This document shows, piece after piece, positions 46,676-55,657 of a stretch of DNA of 64,000 nt. The notes beneath the pieces were generated by a model that was not told where the DNA came from, did not search any database, and was given only the letters and a program-made list of their open reading frames with translations. The DNA is taken from assembly GCF_007830185.1 (NCBI RefSeq), contig NZ_VLKZ01000006.1, forward strand, positions 184,329 through 248,328, read 5' to 3'. Origin of the DNA: Halalkalibacter nanhaiisediminis (lineage in GTDB: Bacteria > Bacillota > Bacilli > Bacillales > Bacillaceae_D). Made by a program: the position numbers and the translations under genes. Position 1 is the first letter of the stretch, and each line of letters opens with the position of its first letter.

Positions 46676-48277
46676 CTATCCATTAACCTTAAACACTTTA
46701 ACTTTTTCTTTAAGATTCTCAGATAAATTATCTAAGTGTTCAATAGCTTCCGATAATTCATTGATCGTGTGGAGTAGCATGACACTAAAATCAGAAATAT
46801 TATACGCATGTTCTTCAGCGTAACGGATGAATGATTGTAGATCCTCTTGAATGTCAATAATCGTTTTATCAACTTTTTCAACCTCAAGATTATCTGTTTG
46901 GGATTTATTCATCGTCTCATTTATCCTCTGAATAAAATTCTCAAGTCTATCATTCAGTTCAATTAAAAACACTTTTGATTCATCTGTCATCTTAACTGAC
47001 ACATCTTTCATTTTCTCCATCGATTCGTGTGATTGATTGGCAAGTATTCCAGAAACATAATGTAAAGAATGAATCTCTTTTTTCATGTCAGCAATTAGAA
47101 CATGAATCATCTCTGTCATTTCATTCATGTTTTCTGCTAGCCATCCCCACTCGTTCTTTTCAGCCATTATAATTTTCTGTGTAAAATCTCCTTCAGACAA
47201 CCTTTTAATATGTGTAGTAAGCGTTTGAAGTGGCTTTAATTGTTGCTTTGCAATTAAACGAATCATAAATAGTAGGACAGCGAACATTACTAAAAAGGAA
47301 ATAACAATAATCGCAGACATTTTCTTCTCGAAACTTTCCATTCGATCAAGGCTCGATACAATGGTCATCACCCTATTTTCAGATAATGGGAAATAAGTCT
47401 TCTTCACTTTTTGACCATCGGTTTCAAACAGAATACTCTCTTGGTTACCAGTAGCAGACACTCTTTCAAATAATGCTTCATCTTGATCATTTACTATTTC
47501 ATGATTCCCATATAGAACAGGTAAATCAAATTCTGGTTCAACGACGTCATTTTCTTCCCCTCTAGACCAAGCAGGGACATTAATAACAGCAATTTCCTCA
47601 AAGTCAGGGTTTTCTGTTAAAATTTTCTCGATTACTGCATTAGCTCCTAGCTCATATGTTAGAGTATAGATATCTTCATCAATGACATATGGATTAATTA
47701 AAATATCTGTATCTTCCATATAATAGTAAGCATATTTATAATATTTATCCTCCCATTCTGATCTTGAAATCGGACCAACCCAGTAGTTATCAATTCCAAA
47801 TCCTTTGTCTACTGATACTACTTCCCCGTCCATCAGCTGGTTAAAGGCTGTAAACCAATAGCCCCAATCTTTTGAACTTAACCCCATCTCATTTTCATCT
47901 GTTGCTTGCGCTACAACAATATCATCATTCTCCCTCACAAATAAGGAAATATCATATAAATTCCATTGTTCCTTTAAGGCTATTAATTCGGCTCCTGTGA
48001 TTTCATTAATCTCTTTTCCTTCTAATTCCTCAGCAATCCCTTTTGATGCTGTTAGTAACTTCATATCAATTAAGTGCTCGATCGCTTTTGTAGAAACATA
48101 CGTATTCTCCATCGCTTGAACGACTGTTTCTTGCATTGTATTAATCTGTTCAAACTGTTGTTCTTGAAATTCAGAATGAACAACGTAATAAGCAATTGCC
48201 AAAGTAGCGATCAGAACAATTAAAATAACAAAACCAATTCTAAAGATTAATTGATTTAAAACATTATTTTTTTTCAT
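46676..48277 (-). CDS. membrane sensor with extracellular CACHE-like domain, HAMP and coiled coil
   Basis: 533 aa. The parts are: membrane helix 1 (about 9-31); a large extracytoplasmic domain (about 32-325) resembling a double-CACHE sensor; membrane helix 2 (IIVISFLVMFAVLLFMIRLIA, about 327-347); HAMP (KPLQTLTTHIKRLSEGDF); and a C-terminal coiled coil. It lacks the methyl-accepting signalling hairpin and has no kinase, so it may pass a signal to the adjacent phosphatase. It overlaps the HD-GYP stop. The ligand is unknown. Confidence 0.82.
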   Translation of the reverse strand: MKKNNVLNQLIFRIGFVILIVLIATLAIAYYVVHSEFQEQQFEQINTMQETVVQAMENTYVSTKAIEHLIDMKLLTASKGIAEELEGKEINEITGAELIALKEQWNLYDISLFVRENDDIVVAQATDENEMGLSSKDWGYWFTAFNQLMDGEVVSVDKGFGIDNYWVGPISRSEWEDKYYKYAYYYMEDTDILINPYVIDEDIYTLTYELGANAVIEKILTENPDFEEIAVINVPAWSRGEENDVVEPEFDLPVLYGNHEIVNDQDEALFERVSATGNQESILFETDGQKVKKTYFPLSENRVMTIVSSLDRMESFEKKMSAIIVISFLVMFAVLLFMIRLIAKQQLKPLQTLTTHIKRLSEGDFTQKIIMAEKNEWGWLAENMNEMTEMIHVLIADMKKEIHSLHYVSGILANQSHESMEKMKDVSVKMTDESKVFLIELNDRLENFIQRINETMNKSQTDNLEVEKVDKTIIDIQEDLQSFIRYAEEHAYNISDFSVMLLHTINELSEAIEHLDNLSENLKEKVKVFKVNG

Positions 48278-50384
48278 ATGTCACCTCATTCAACTGATTT
48301 TCTTTAGGCCCGTCTATTATGTTTTGTAAGCCTTCAATTTTTTGTTGAAGTACGATCGTTGTTCCTCTTGAACTCGTACTTAGAATCAACTTATCAACTA
48401 ACTTCAAAACAAGGCTAAATCCATGACCTAAAGAGGCTTTACTAGAATAACCAGCTAAAAGAGTTGATTTAGGAAGGTCAGATATTTCAATTCCCTTTCC
48501 TTTGTCTTGTACAATAATTCGTAGCAAATCACCGTCCGTATATACTTCCATAACACCGTTATTTGCATGCTTCAATACATTTGTTGTCATTTCAGAAGTA
48601 CAAAGAAGAAGGTTAAATTTGACTTTATTTGATACCTGGAATGAACCACACAGCTCCTCAATCAATTTTCTACATTTAGGAATATCCATACTCGTTTGAA
48701 TCGAACATTTGAATAATAAACGAGATTGGAAATAACTTTTTATCTCGTTACGATCTAGAAGTAAAAGCTTTTTTTGAGTCACCGCATACATCACGTCACT
48801 GTAAATGGAATGAGTCATGTCGTCTTGCTTTTGTTCAATCTGGATTAAGTCATTTACATTCAGAAAAACGAGAATTGCGGACGAGCCTTTTGGAATACAG
48901 TAAAGATCATAGATCTGTTGATCGTAAGAAGATTCAATGAAACATCTAATCACTTTTTGTTTCGTAATGGCCGCTTTAGCATGTTTAATCATTTTCTGCT
49001 GTTCAGGAAGCTCAATAATAACATCGTTAATATCTTTTAACACCCCATCATAGTAAACAATTTTATCAATAGAATAGGAATCAAATACTTTAGAATTCTC
49101 GATTATATCTTCCATTTTAATACTCTCTATTACACGATTCTCTTTTTCTTCATTTTCCTCTTCATTAGATAACTCATGTTTTAACATCTCAAATAAATCG
49201 ATATCTAGGGCAAGCCGAACAATTTGTGGATCAAGCTTATTATAAGCCATTTGCGAAAATTCAGTATATCCACCAACAGAAAGATTCTTTTGCATAATAT
49301 AATCAATTTCATTCGCAGCAGAGATAATCCTAGCTCCTAAAGGAATTTCTTCTCCTTTTAGCTGATCAGGGAAGCCTTTTCCATTCCAATACTCATGATG
49401 ATGACGGACATAACTTGCAACCTTATCCGAACGTGTAATATCTCGAACTACTTTTTCACCGTATAGAACGTGTTTTTCATAATTTTCAATTTCCTCTAAT
49501 TTCATCGCTTCTTTTTTGTGAATGAACTTTTCATCCATTGCAATTTTTCCGATATCATGCAATAGTGCAGCTGTATGAATTTCATTTACTTCATATTTAG
49601 GCAGTTGCAATTGTTGTGCTATTTTTCTTGCAATTTTTCCGACAGATCGAGAATGGCCCTTTCTGAGAGAAAGCTTATTTTCCATTAAAAAAGTTAATGA
49701 TTCTAACGAAGTTAAATAAGACTTTCGCAGTTGTTTATAGCGAAAAAACACATAAAAAGCAATTAAATAGATAAAAAGATACAAAAGGACCTCAATAACA
49801 AATGGGATAAAACCATGATTAATATATTGAAACGCTAATCTCAAATTTAAAAATGAAAAGAATAGGCAGATAAGACTCGCTTCTCTAAATTTAAGAAGAT
49901 ATGGTGTCAATTTTATTTTTGACCAATCATCAAAATAGAGCAAAGCATAAACAGACCCCTTCACCAAACAATAGACGAATACAGTAGTAACAATTGTCAT
50001 CGTGTCTTCAAAATATAAAGAGCCAATCTTCCCACCAAATAAATAGTGAATCGTTCCAAAGATAAGAATAGCAATAATTGCGAGTCCAAACTGCTTTAAT
50101 TGCACAAAGAGGGATTGATTTTGAAATACCCTTGCAATAGCCATGATGATTTCATATAAAATGACAGCATGGAAACCAAATGTAAGAAAAAGAAATAAAG
50201 GAAAAACGATCCCACCTGAAAACTTGATTCGATTTGATAAACTCATCGAGAAAAAGCTTAAAATAATTGAAATAAAAACGCTAAATAAAACGACGATTAA
50301 CATGGATGAATCTATATAATTGATCGAAATATATCCGCCAACTATACACAGCAAAATGATAAAACAAATTTTAATGATTAACAT
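48264..50384 (-). CDS. membrane HD-GYP / HATPase (RsbT/RsbW-type) fusion protein
   Basis: 706 aa. About seven membrane helices (1-225) are followed by an HD-GYP domain (about 230-375). Its motifs include GHSRSVGKIA, HTAALLHDIGKIAMDE and VRHHHEYWNGKGFP. A middle segment with LRF-like parts (about 420-560) then leads to a C-terminal GHKL ATPase: SEMTTNVLKHA (N box), VQDKGKGIEI and LGHGFSLVLKL. It could join c-di-GMP hydrolysis or sensing to phosphorylation of a STAS partner. The metal motif AADxxDA reads AANEIDYI and the GYP reads GFP, so activity is doubtful. The gene lies directly after the c-di-GMP riboswitch and terminator. Confidence 0.88.
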   Translation of the reverse strand: MLIIKICFIILLCIVGGYISINYIDSSMLIVVLFSVFISIILSFFSMSLSNRIKFSGGIVFPLFLFLTFGFHAVILYEIIMAIARVFQNQSLFVQLKQFGLAIIAILIFGTIHYLFGGKIGSLYFEDTMTIVTTVFVYCLVKGSVYALLYFDDWSKIKLTPYLLKFREASLICLFFSFLNLRLAFQYINHGFIPFVIEVLLYLFIYLIAFYVFFRYKQLRKSYLTSLESLTFLMENKLSLRKGHSRSVGKIARKIAQQLQLPKYEVNEIHTAALLHDIGKIAMDEKFIHKKEAMKLEEIENYEKHVLYGEKVVRDITRSDKVASYVRHHHEYWNGKGFPDQLKGEEIPLGARIISAANEIDYIMQKNLSVGGYTEFSQMAYNKLDPQIVRLALDIDLFEMLKHELSNEEENEEKENRVIESIKMEDIIENSKVFDSYSIDKIVYYDGVLKDINDVIIELPEQQKMIKHAKAAITKQKVIRCFIESSYDQQIYDLYCIPKGSSAILVFLNVNDLIQIEQKQDDMTHSIYSDVMYAVTQKKLLLLDRNEIKSYFQSRLLFKCSIQTSMDIPKCRKLIEELCGSFQVSNKVKFNLLLCTSEMTTNVLKHANNGVMEVYTDGDLLRIIVQDKGKGIEISDLPKSTLLAGYSSKASLGHGFSLVLKLVDKLILSTSSRGTTIVLQQKIEGLQNIIDGPKENQLNEVTYEKK

Positions 50385-50401
50385 AAGTGCCCTTCCTCCT
50401 G

Positions 50402-50435
50402 GTAAAATAAAAAATCCACCTAAAAGGTGGATTTA
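50402..50435 (-). terminator. intrinsic terminator of the c-di-GMP riboswitch
   Basis: AAATCCACC pairs with GGTGGATTT around a five-base loop and is followed by TTTTATTTTA on the minus strand, between the aptamer and the HD-GYP gene. Read-through is needed to express the operon. Confidence 0.85.
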
Positions 50436-50446
50436 TCGTTACCAGC

Positions 50447-50539
50447 CTTCTCGGTAACCCGGCTGCCATTGCAAAGATTTGCATTAGGTCCGTGGCTTTG
50501 CGTCCCTATCTTTCGATTAGGTTTGCCATTTTTCAGAAG
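50447..50539 (-). promoter_or_regulatory. cyclic di-GMP-I (GEMM) riboswitch aptamer
   Basis: The minus strand carries the class I pattern in order: TGGCAAACC, GAAA tetraloop region, GGGACGCAAAGCC, ACGGACCTAA, ATGGCAGCCGGGTTACCG. P1 pairs CTTCT (50535-50539) with AGAAG (50447-50451). GGTTACC can also pair with GGTAAC (50438-50443), a possible switching element before the terminator. It lies just after the upstream STAS stop, so it controls the HD-GYP operon by attenuation; whether ligand turns it on or off is not clear. Confidence 0.93.
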
Positions 50540-50550
50540 TAAATAGATGC

Positions 50551-50868
50551 CTAATCCCGTTGAACTGCTTCAAGAATTCTAAAAACACCAACCATTTCAA
50601 GAATATCTTTTAATTCAGTGCTCATCTCTTCTAACTTAACCTCAAAGTCTTGATCTTGAGAGGAGAAGATAATTTTTAATATTGCTCCGATCCCTGTCGA
50701 ATCTATAAACGAAACGTCTTTGAAATTGAGACTCAATGTTTTATGATGAAGTTCATCCAATTGTTCTACATAAGTCGTTAAAATACTTGCAGTCGTAATA
50801 TCGATATATCCACTTAAAAAAACTGTCATACTTTTGTCAGCTACACTTGTCGAATTAATTTCTAACAA
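50551..50868 (-). CDS. STAS-domain anti-sigma factor antagonist (upstream copy)
   Basis: 105-aa single STAS domain. It has the phospho-Ser motif FIDSTGIGAIL, closely like that of the second STAS gene at the operon end. The start is TTG at 50868, six bases after GGAGGGGA; the frame could begin at TTG 50883, which overlaps the ribosome site. It precedes the c-di-GMP riboswitch, so it is made constitutively relative to the rest of the operon. It is the probable substrate of the GHKL domain and the PP2C. Confidence 0.88.
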   Translation of the reverse strand: MLEINSTSVADKSMTVFLSGYIDITTASILTTYVEQLDELHHKTLSLNFKDVSFIDSTGIGAILKIIFSSQDQDFEVKLEEMSTELKDILEMVGVFRILEAVQRD

Positions 50869-51216
50869 AAAACTCCCCTCCAAGTTGTAAATTTATTAAT
50901 CTAGTTCTATCCTTTTCTAGCTAATTCTATTGCAATACTAAGAAATGCAATGTAATAAGTAATTAGCAAGATGAGAGAGTTTGCTACTAACGTCGTAAGT
51001 AAAAACAGCGAAATCAAAGACTTTATTCCCAGTATAATATTTAATAAATCATACAAAATTATCACTAATTCTGTCAAGATAACTCGAGGAATGTCTTATT
51101 ATCACGCAAAAACCATTGTTATGCGTGTAGCAAACGAGGAGTACCTATTACTATTCAGTAACGAACTTCACTTCTTTGTCTCTCATCATTATTAATAATA
51201 CAGCTTGAGAGAGTCT
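50869..51216. other. gap between the STAS gene and gcvPB
   Basis: 348 bases without a convincing gene. Upstream of the STAS gene there is a -35-like TTGCAA at about 50930 and AT-rich sequence. A plus-strand frame of 74 codons at 50971 has no ribosome site and is rejected. A weak hairpin (CTCTCTC..GAGAGAC) follows gcvPB on the minus strand. Confidence 0.4.
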
Positions 51217-52677
51217 TCAGGCTTTATCATAACGTAAAATCGGCTTTCGCGCAGCTGTTGTTTCATCTAATCTTGATATGACAGTACGATGAGGCGCCTC
51301 TTGCACAATTTCAGGGTTTTCCTCAACTTCTTCTGCAATTTGAATCATAGCCTCGATAAACTCATCCAATGTTTCCTTTGACTCTGTTTCTGTCGGTTCA
51401 ATCATCATACATTCCTCAACATTCAAGGGGAAGTAAATTGTTGGAGGATGATAGCCAAAATCTAGCAAACGTTTAGCAATATCCAATGTACGTACTCCCA
51501 ACTTCTTTTGACGACGACCTGAAATAACAAACTCATGCTTACAATGTTGCTTATAAGGTAAATCATAATATGGTTCAAGTCTGCGCATCATATAATTCGC
51601 ATTTAAGACCGCATACTCCGACACTTTACGTAATCCCTTTGCCCCCATTGTCCTAATGTAAGTATAAGCACGAACATTAATACCGAAGTTCCCATAATAT
51701 GGCTTAACACGTCCAATAGACTTTGGTCTGGCATAATCAAAATCATATATGTCACCATTCTTAACTAATATTGGTTTTGGTAAATAAGGGATAAGATCTT
51801 TTTTTACCCCTACTGGTCCCGAGCCAGGACCACCCCCGCCGTGAGGACCTGTAAATGTCTTATGAAGATTTAAATGAACAACATCAAATCCCATATCCCC
51901 TGGACGTGTAATTCCAAGTATGGCGTTAGAGTTGGCCCCATCATAATAGAGCTTTCCACCAGCTTTATGAATGATTGCTGCCATTTCTTTTATATAAGTC
52001 TCAAATAACCCTAATGTATTAGGATTCGTTAGCATAAGTGCTGCCGTATCCTCACCAACAACCTCTTGCAAATGATCTAAGTCGACAAGTCCTTGATCAT
52101 TGGTACGAACTGTCACAGATTCAAAGCCAGCAACAGTTGCAGAAGCAGGATTAGTACCATGAGCTGAATCTGGGACAATCACTTTTGTGCGCTTGAAATC
52201 ACCATTTTCTTCGTGAAAGGCCCGAATCATCATGAGCCCCGTCCACTCACCATGGGCACCAGCAGCGGGTTGCAATGTCACCTGATCCATACCAGTAATT
52301 TCAGCTAGAGATGTTTGCAACTCAAAGAGTAACTCAAGGGCACCTTGTACTTGTTCGACTGGTTGATACGGATGAATATAGGCAAACTCTTCAAGTCTAG
52401 CAATATTTTCATTTATTTTCGGATTGTATTTCATTGTACAGGAACCAAGTGGATAAAAACCTGAATCAACCCCGTGATTACGTTTTGACAGAGCTGTGTA
52501 ATGGCGCATAATGTCAAGCTCAGATACCTCAGGCAGTTCTGGTTCTATCTTACGTAAGTAAGCGTTTGGAATTAATTCATCGATATTTTGTTCTGGGATA
52601 TTTAAAGTTGGAATACTATGTCCGACACGCCCTGGCTTACTGCGCTCAAAAATAAATGGTTGGTCTTTTGTATTCAT
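51217..52677 (-). CDS. gcvPB: glycine dehydrogenase (decarboxylating) subunit 2
   Basis: 486 aa, the PLP half of the split Firmicute P protein. The PLP-Lys motif is [34 protein letters not shown] and the N-terminal [15 protein letters not shown] are conserved. With GcvPA it decarboxylates glycine and passes aminomethyl to lipoylated GcvH. It overlaps gcvPA by four bases (ATGA). It is the last gene of the riboswitch-controlled gcv operon. Confidence 0.97.
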   Translation of the reverse strand: MNTKDQPFIFERSKPGRVGHSIPTLNIPEQNIDELIPNAYLRKIEPELPEVSELDIMRHYTALSKRNHGVDSGFYPLGSCTMKYNPKINENIARLEEFAYIHPYQPVEQVQGALELLFELQTSLAEITGMDQVTLQPAAGAHGEWTGLMMIRAFHEENGDFKRTKVIVPDSAHGTNPASATVAGFESVTVRTNDQGLVDLDHLQEVVGEDTAALMLTNPNTLGLFETYIKEMAAIIHKAGGKLYYDGANSNAILGITRPGDMGFDVVHLNLHKTFTGPHGGGGPGSGPVGVKKDLIPYLPKPILVKNGDIYDFDYARPKSIGRVKPYYGNFGINVRAYTYIRTMGAKGLRKVSEYAVLNANYMMRRLEPYYDLPYKQHCKHEFVISGRRQKKLGVRTLDIAKRLLDFGYHPPTIYFPLNVEECMMIEPTETESKETLDEFIEAMIQIAEEVEENPEIVQEAPHRTVISRLDETTAARKPILRYDKA

Positions 52678-54017
52678 AGTAATGCCCCCAATTCTTTAGC
52701 AAAAGTATCGATTTCCTCTTTTGTTCGCACTTCCGTTACAGCAATGAGCATATGCCCAGCCAACCTTTTATCATCGCGTTCTAAATCATACCCACCAATG
52801 ATCCCTTTCTCGAGTAACTTCTCATTAATAGAAGCCACAGATTTTGATACATTCACAACAAATTCATTAAACGTTGGTTGAGTAAAAGCAAGTTTAATAC
52901 CGTATTCCTTTAACTTTGCCTTTGTATAAGCAGCCTTTTGAATATTTTGATAAGCCATTTCTTTTATCCCTTTTTTGCCAATGGCACACATAGCAACGGA
53001 AGCAGCTAATGCATTTAATGCCTGGTTCGAACAAATATTTGATGTTGCCTTCTCACGTCGAATATGTTGCTCACGCGCTTGCAATGTCAACACAAAACCT
53101 CGTTGACCATGCTCATCAGTTGTTTGACCGACAAGACGTCCAGGAATTTTTCTCATTAATTTCTTCGTGGTCGCAAAGTAACCACAGTGAGGGCCACCAA
53201 ATTGAGTTGGAATACCAAACGGCTGCGCATCACCAATCACAATATCTGCACCAAATTGACTAGGTGGTGCAAGGATACCTAGTGCAAGCGGATTACTCGA
53301 CACAATCAACATCGCTTTATTTTGATGAGTAATCTTTTCTAACTCTGTTAACGGTTCAAGATGACCGAAAAAGTTTGGATGCTGAACAATGACACAAGCG
53401 GTATCATCACCGTAAGCTTCTTTTAATTTTTCAAGATCAGTTACACCGTCTTCTATCTCAATTTCTATTACTTGTAAACGTTGACCCCGTGCATTTGTCT
53501 CTAGTACTGCACGTGCTTCAGGATGTACGGCTTTTGAGACAAGAATCGTTTTGTTCTTCGTTTGACCAGCAGCAAGCATCGCCGCTTCAGCTAGTGCCGT
53601 TGGACCATCGTACATAGAAGAGTTCGCAACATCCATTCCTGTTAGCTCACAAATCATTGTTTGAAACTCAAAGATAGCTTGTAGCTCCCCTTGTGAAATC
53701 TCAGGCTGATACGGTGTATAAGCGGTATAAAATTCAGATCTTGATATAACATGGTCAACAATCGAGGGAATATAATGCTCATAGACCCCTGCTCCTAAAA
53801 AAGAAGGTGTTTTTTTAATTGAGACATTTTTACTTGCTAAGCTTTCAAAATAACGAACAAGCTCTGGTTCACGAAGCGCTTCTTTCAATTTCATTTCACC
53901 CTTAAAGCGAATCGATTCTGGCATATCGGAAAAAAGTTCTTCAATTGACTCAATGCCAATTGCTTCAAGCATTTCTTTTTCATCTGTAGCAGTCATGGGT
54001 AAATAGCGATGATTCAT
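52674..54017 (-). CDS. gcvPA: glycine dehydrogenase (decarboxylating) subunit 1
   Basis: 447 aa, N-terminal half of the split P protein. It carries [34 protein letters not shown] and [18 protein letters not shown], all typical of GcvPA. It pairs with GcvPB. It is 17 bases after gcvT behind GAGGAG. Confidence 0.97.
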   Translation of the reverse strand: MNHRYLPMTATDEKEMLEAIGIESIEELFSDMPESIRFKGEMKLKEALREPELVRYFESLASKNVSIKKTPSFLGAGVYEHYIPSIVDHVISRSEFYTAYTPYQPEISQGELQAIFEFQTMICELTGMDVANSSMYDGPTALAEAAMLAAGQTKNKTILVSKAVHPEARAVLETNARGQRLQVIEIEIEDGVTDLEKLKEAYGDDTACVIVQHPNFFGHLEPLTELEKITHQNKAMLIVSSNPLALGILAPPSQFGADIVIGDAQPFGIPTQFGGPHCGYFATTKKLMRKIPGRLVGQTTDEHGQRGFVLTLQAREQHIRREKATSNICSNQALNALAASVAMCAIGKKGIKEMAYQNIQKAAYTKAKLKEYGIKLAFTQPTFNEFVVNVSKSVASINEKLLEKGIIGGYDLERDDKRLAGHMLIAVTEVRTKEEIDTFAKELGALL

Positions 54018-54034
54018 AGAAAGCTCCTCTTTTC

Positions 54035-55132
54035 TTATTGTTTTTTATAAAAAGGTGTAGCAACAACTTGAGCTTTTAAGCGTTTTTTACGAATTTGCAC
54101 GCTAACCTCTGTTCCGATCTTCGTATAAGCTAGGTCGACAACGGCTAACCCGATATTTTTCTTTAATGAGGGTGACTGAGTACCCGTTGTGACAATTCCT
54201 ACTTGTTTATCGTCTACAAATACTTCATATCCAGTTCTCGGTATACCTTTCTCTAACATTTCAATCCCCACAAGCTTTCTTGATAACCCTTGTTCTTTTT
54301 GTCGCTTTAATGCTTCTTTCCCAATAAAGTCAGCTTCTTTTCCTAGCTTGACAGCAAAACCAATTCCCGCTTCTAATGGCGAAATATCTTTCGTTAATTC
54401 CTGACCATATAACGGTAATCGTGCTTCAAATCGAAGCGTGTCACGTGCACCAAGCCCACATGGAAGCATCCCGTCACTTTTACCAGCTTTCAACAGATTC
54501 TTCCATAATGTCTGTGCATCACTTGCTTCACAATAAAGTTCAAAGCCATCCTCTCCCGTATAACCCGTTCTTGAGACAAGTGAGTGAACACCAGCGACCT
54601 CAACGTTTTCAGCAAAATGGAAAAAGCGAATAGATGATAAGTCAAATAATGTTTTCTTCTGTAAAATTTGTTCTGCTAATGGTCCTTGTATTGCTATTTG
54701 AGCAATACTGTGCGATATATTTACAATTGTTACTCCATCCATTAGATGCTGCTGCATCCACGCAACATCTTTTTCGATATTTGATGCATTAATAACGAGT
54801 AAGTAATCATTTTCAGCTTTTCGGTAAACCAATAAATCATCAACTGTGCCACCATCTTCATAACACATCACTGTATATTGCGCCTGCCCATCCACAAGTT
54901 TGGCTACATCATTCGTTAAGAGCTTTTGTAAATATGCAAGAGCGTTTGACCCACGTACCTCAACCTCTCCCATATGAGACACATCGAACAGTCCAGCTTT
55001 CGTTCTCACCGCTTCATGTTCTTCCTTAATACTCGAAAATTGAACAGGAAGATCCCAACCACCAAAATCAACTGTTTTTGCTCCGCTTTTTTCATACTGT
55101 TCAAATAAAGGTGTTCTCTTTAAGTCCGACAT
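54035..55132 (-). CDS. gcvT: aminomethyltransferase (glycine cleavage T protein)
   Basis: 365 aa. The N-terminal [16 protein letters not shown] and [11 protein letters not shown], the folate-binding [10 protein letters not shown] and the conserved [10 protein letters not shown] are visible. It takes the methylene group from GcvH to tetrahydrofolate. ATG 55132 is chosen because AAGGAGG precedes it; the frame extends 13 codons further into the leader. It is the first gene after the glycine riboswitch. Confidence 0.97.
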   Translation of the reverse strand: MSDLKRTPLFEQYEKSGAKTVDFGGWDLPVQFSSIKEEHEAVRTKAGLFDVSHMGEVEVRGSNALAYLQKLLTNDVAKLVDGQAQYTVMCYEDGGTVDDLLVYRKAENDYLLVINASNIEKDVAWMQQHLMDGVTIVNISHSIAQIAIQGPLAEQILQKKTLFDLSSIRFFHFAENVEVAGVHSLVSRTGYTGEDGFELYCEASDAQTLWKNLLKAGKSDGMLPCGLGARDTLRFEARLPLYGQELTKDISPLEAGIGFAVKLGKEADFIGKEALKRQKEQGLSRKLVGIEMLEKGIPRTGYEVFVDDKQVGIVTTGTQSPSLKKNIGLAVVDLAYTKIGTEVSVQIRKKRLKAQVVATPFYKKQ

Positions 55133-55186
55133 TTCGCTCCTCCTTTTTCGAAACATTAAGAATTTAAACAATAAAAATTTTTTCAG

Positions 55187-55244
55187 TTAATGAAAATAAA
55201 AAAAGGACAGGGTTATACACGCTATGTGTATAACCCTGTCCTTT
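55187..55244 (-). terminator. terminator of the glycine riboswitch
   Basis: A perfect 19-base stem (AAAGGACAGGGTTATACAC with its complement, four- to five-base loop) is followed by TTTTTTTATTTT on the minus strand, between aptamers and gcvT. It fits the expression platform. Confidence 0.9.
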
Positions 55245-55440
55245 AACCAGAAAGTTTCCTACATTCGAATAGACGAATATAGTGTCTTCGTGGGTGGCTC
55301 GCTCGTGAGCACTCTCCAGAGCTGCGTCAAATAAGAGTCTTTTTGCCTGAGAGATTCGCTTTTAATAACACATTATCATAAGCTTGCTCCTTCGGCGTTG
55401 TATCACTACAATCTCTCCCCTTATTCTCATCCGCGAATCA
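55245..55440 (-). promoter_or_regulatory. glycine riboswitch (tandem aptamers)
   Basis: The minus-strand leader of gcvT carries a first aptamer: GGGGAGAG, CGCCGAAGGAGCAA, then TCTCTCAGGCAAAAAGAC. A second aptamer follows: GCTCTGGAGAG, GAGCGAGCCACCCACGAAGAC, and GGAAACTTTCTGG. In Bacillus, glycine binding favours read-through into gcv, so glycine turns on its own breakdown; the terminator agrees. The exact ends are approximate. Confidence 0.9.
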
Positions 55441-55449
55441 TTGAATTTA

Positions 55450-55477
55450 TGTATACTTTCAACATGATTTCAAACAA
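55450..55477 (-). promoter_or_regulatory. probable gcv promoter
   Basis: TTGTTT (55472-55477), 16 bases, TATACA (55450-55455) on the minus strand, just upstream of the riboswitch. Confidence 0.45.
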
Positions 55478-55657
55478 CTAGTGCATACTAAATTTAACAT
55501 TCATTTCATTAAATCAGTTAGGTATTTCTATTATCACCTTATCAAGATACCTCCTGTGACGCAACTATTTATTTTAAATTCAGACAATAAAATGACAAAC
55601 TAACTTTTTCATTCGGATATTAATGGATCGACAGAATTGGAAAGGTAGGAGGAAATT

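Noticed and set aside
50971..51195. 74-codon plus-strand frame between gcvPB and the STAS gene
   Set aside because: No ribosome site, unusual composition and no family resemblance; treated as intergenic.
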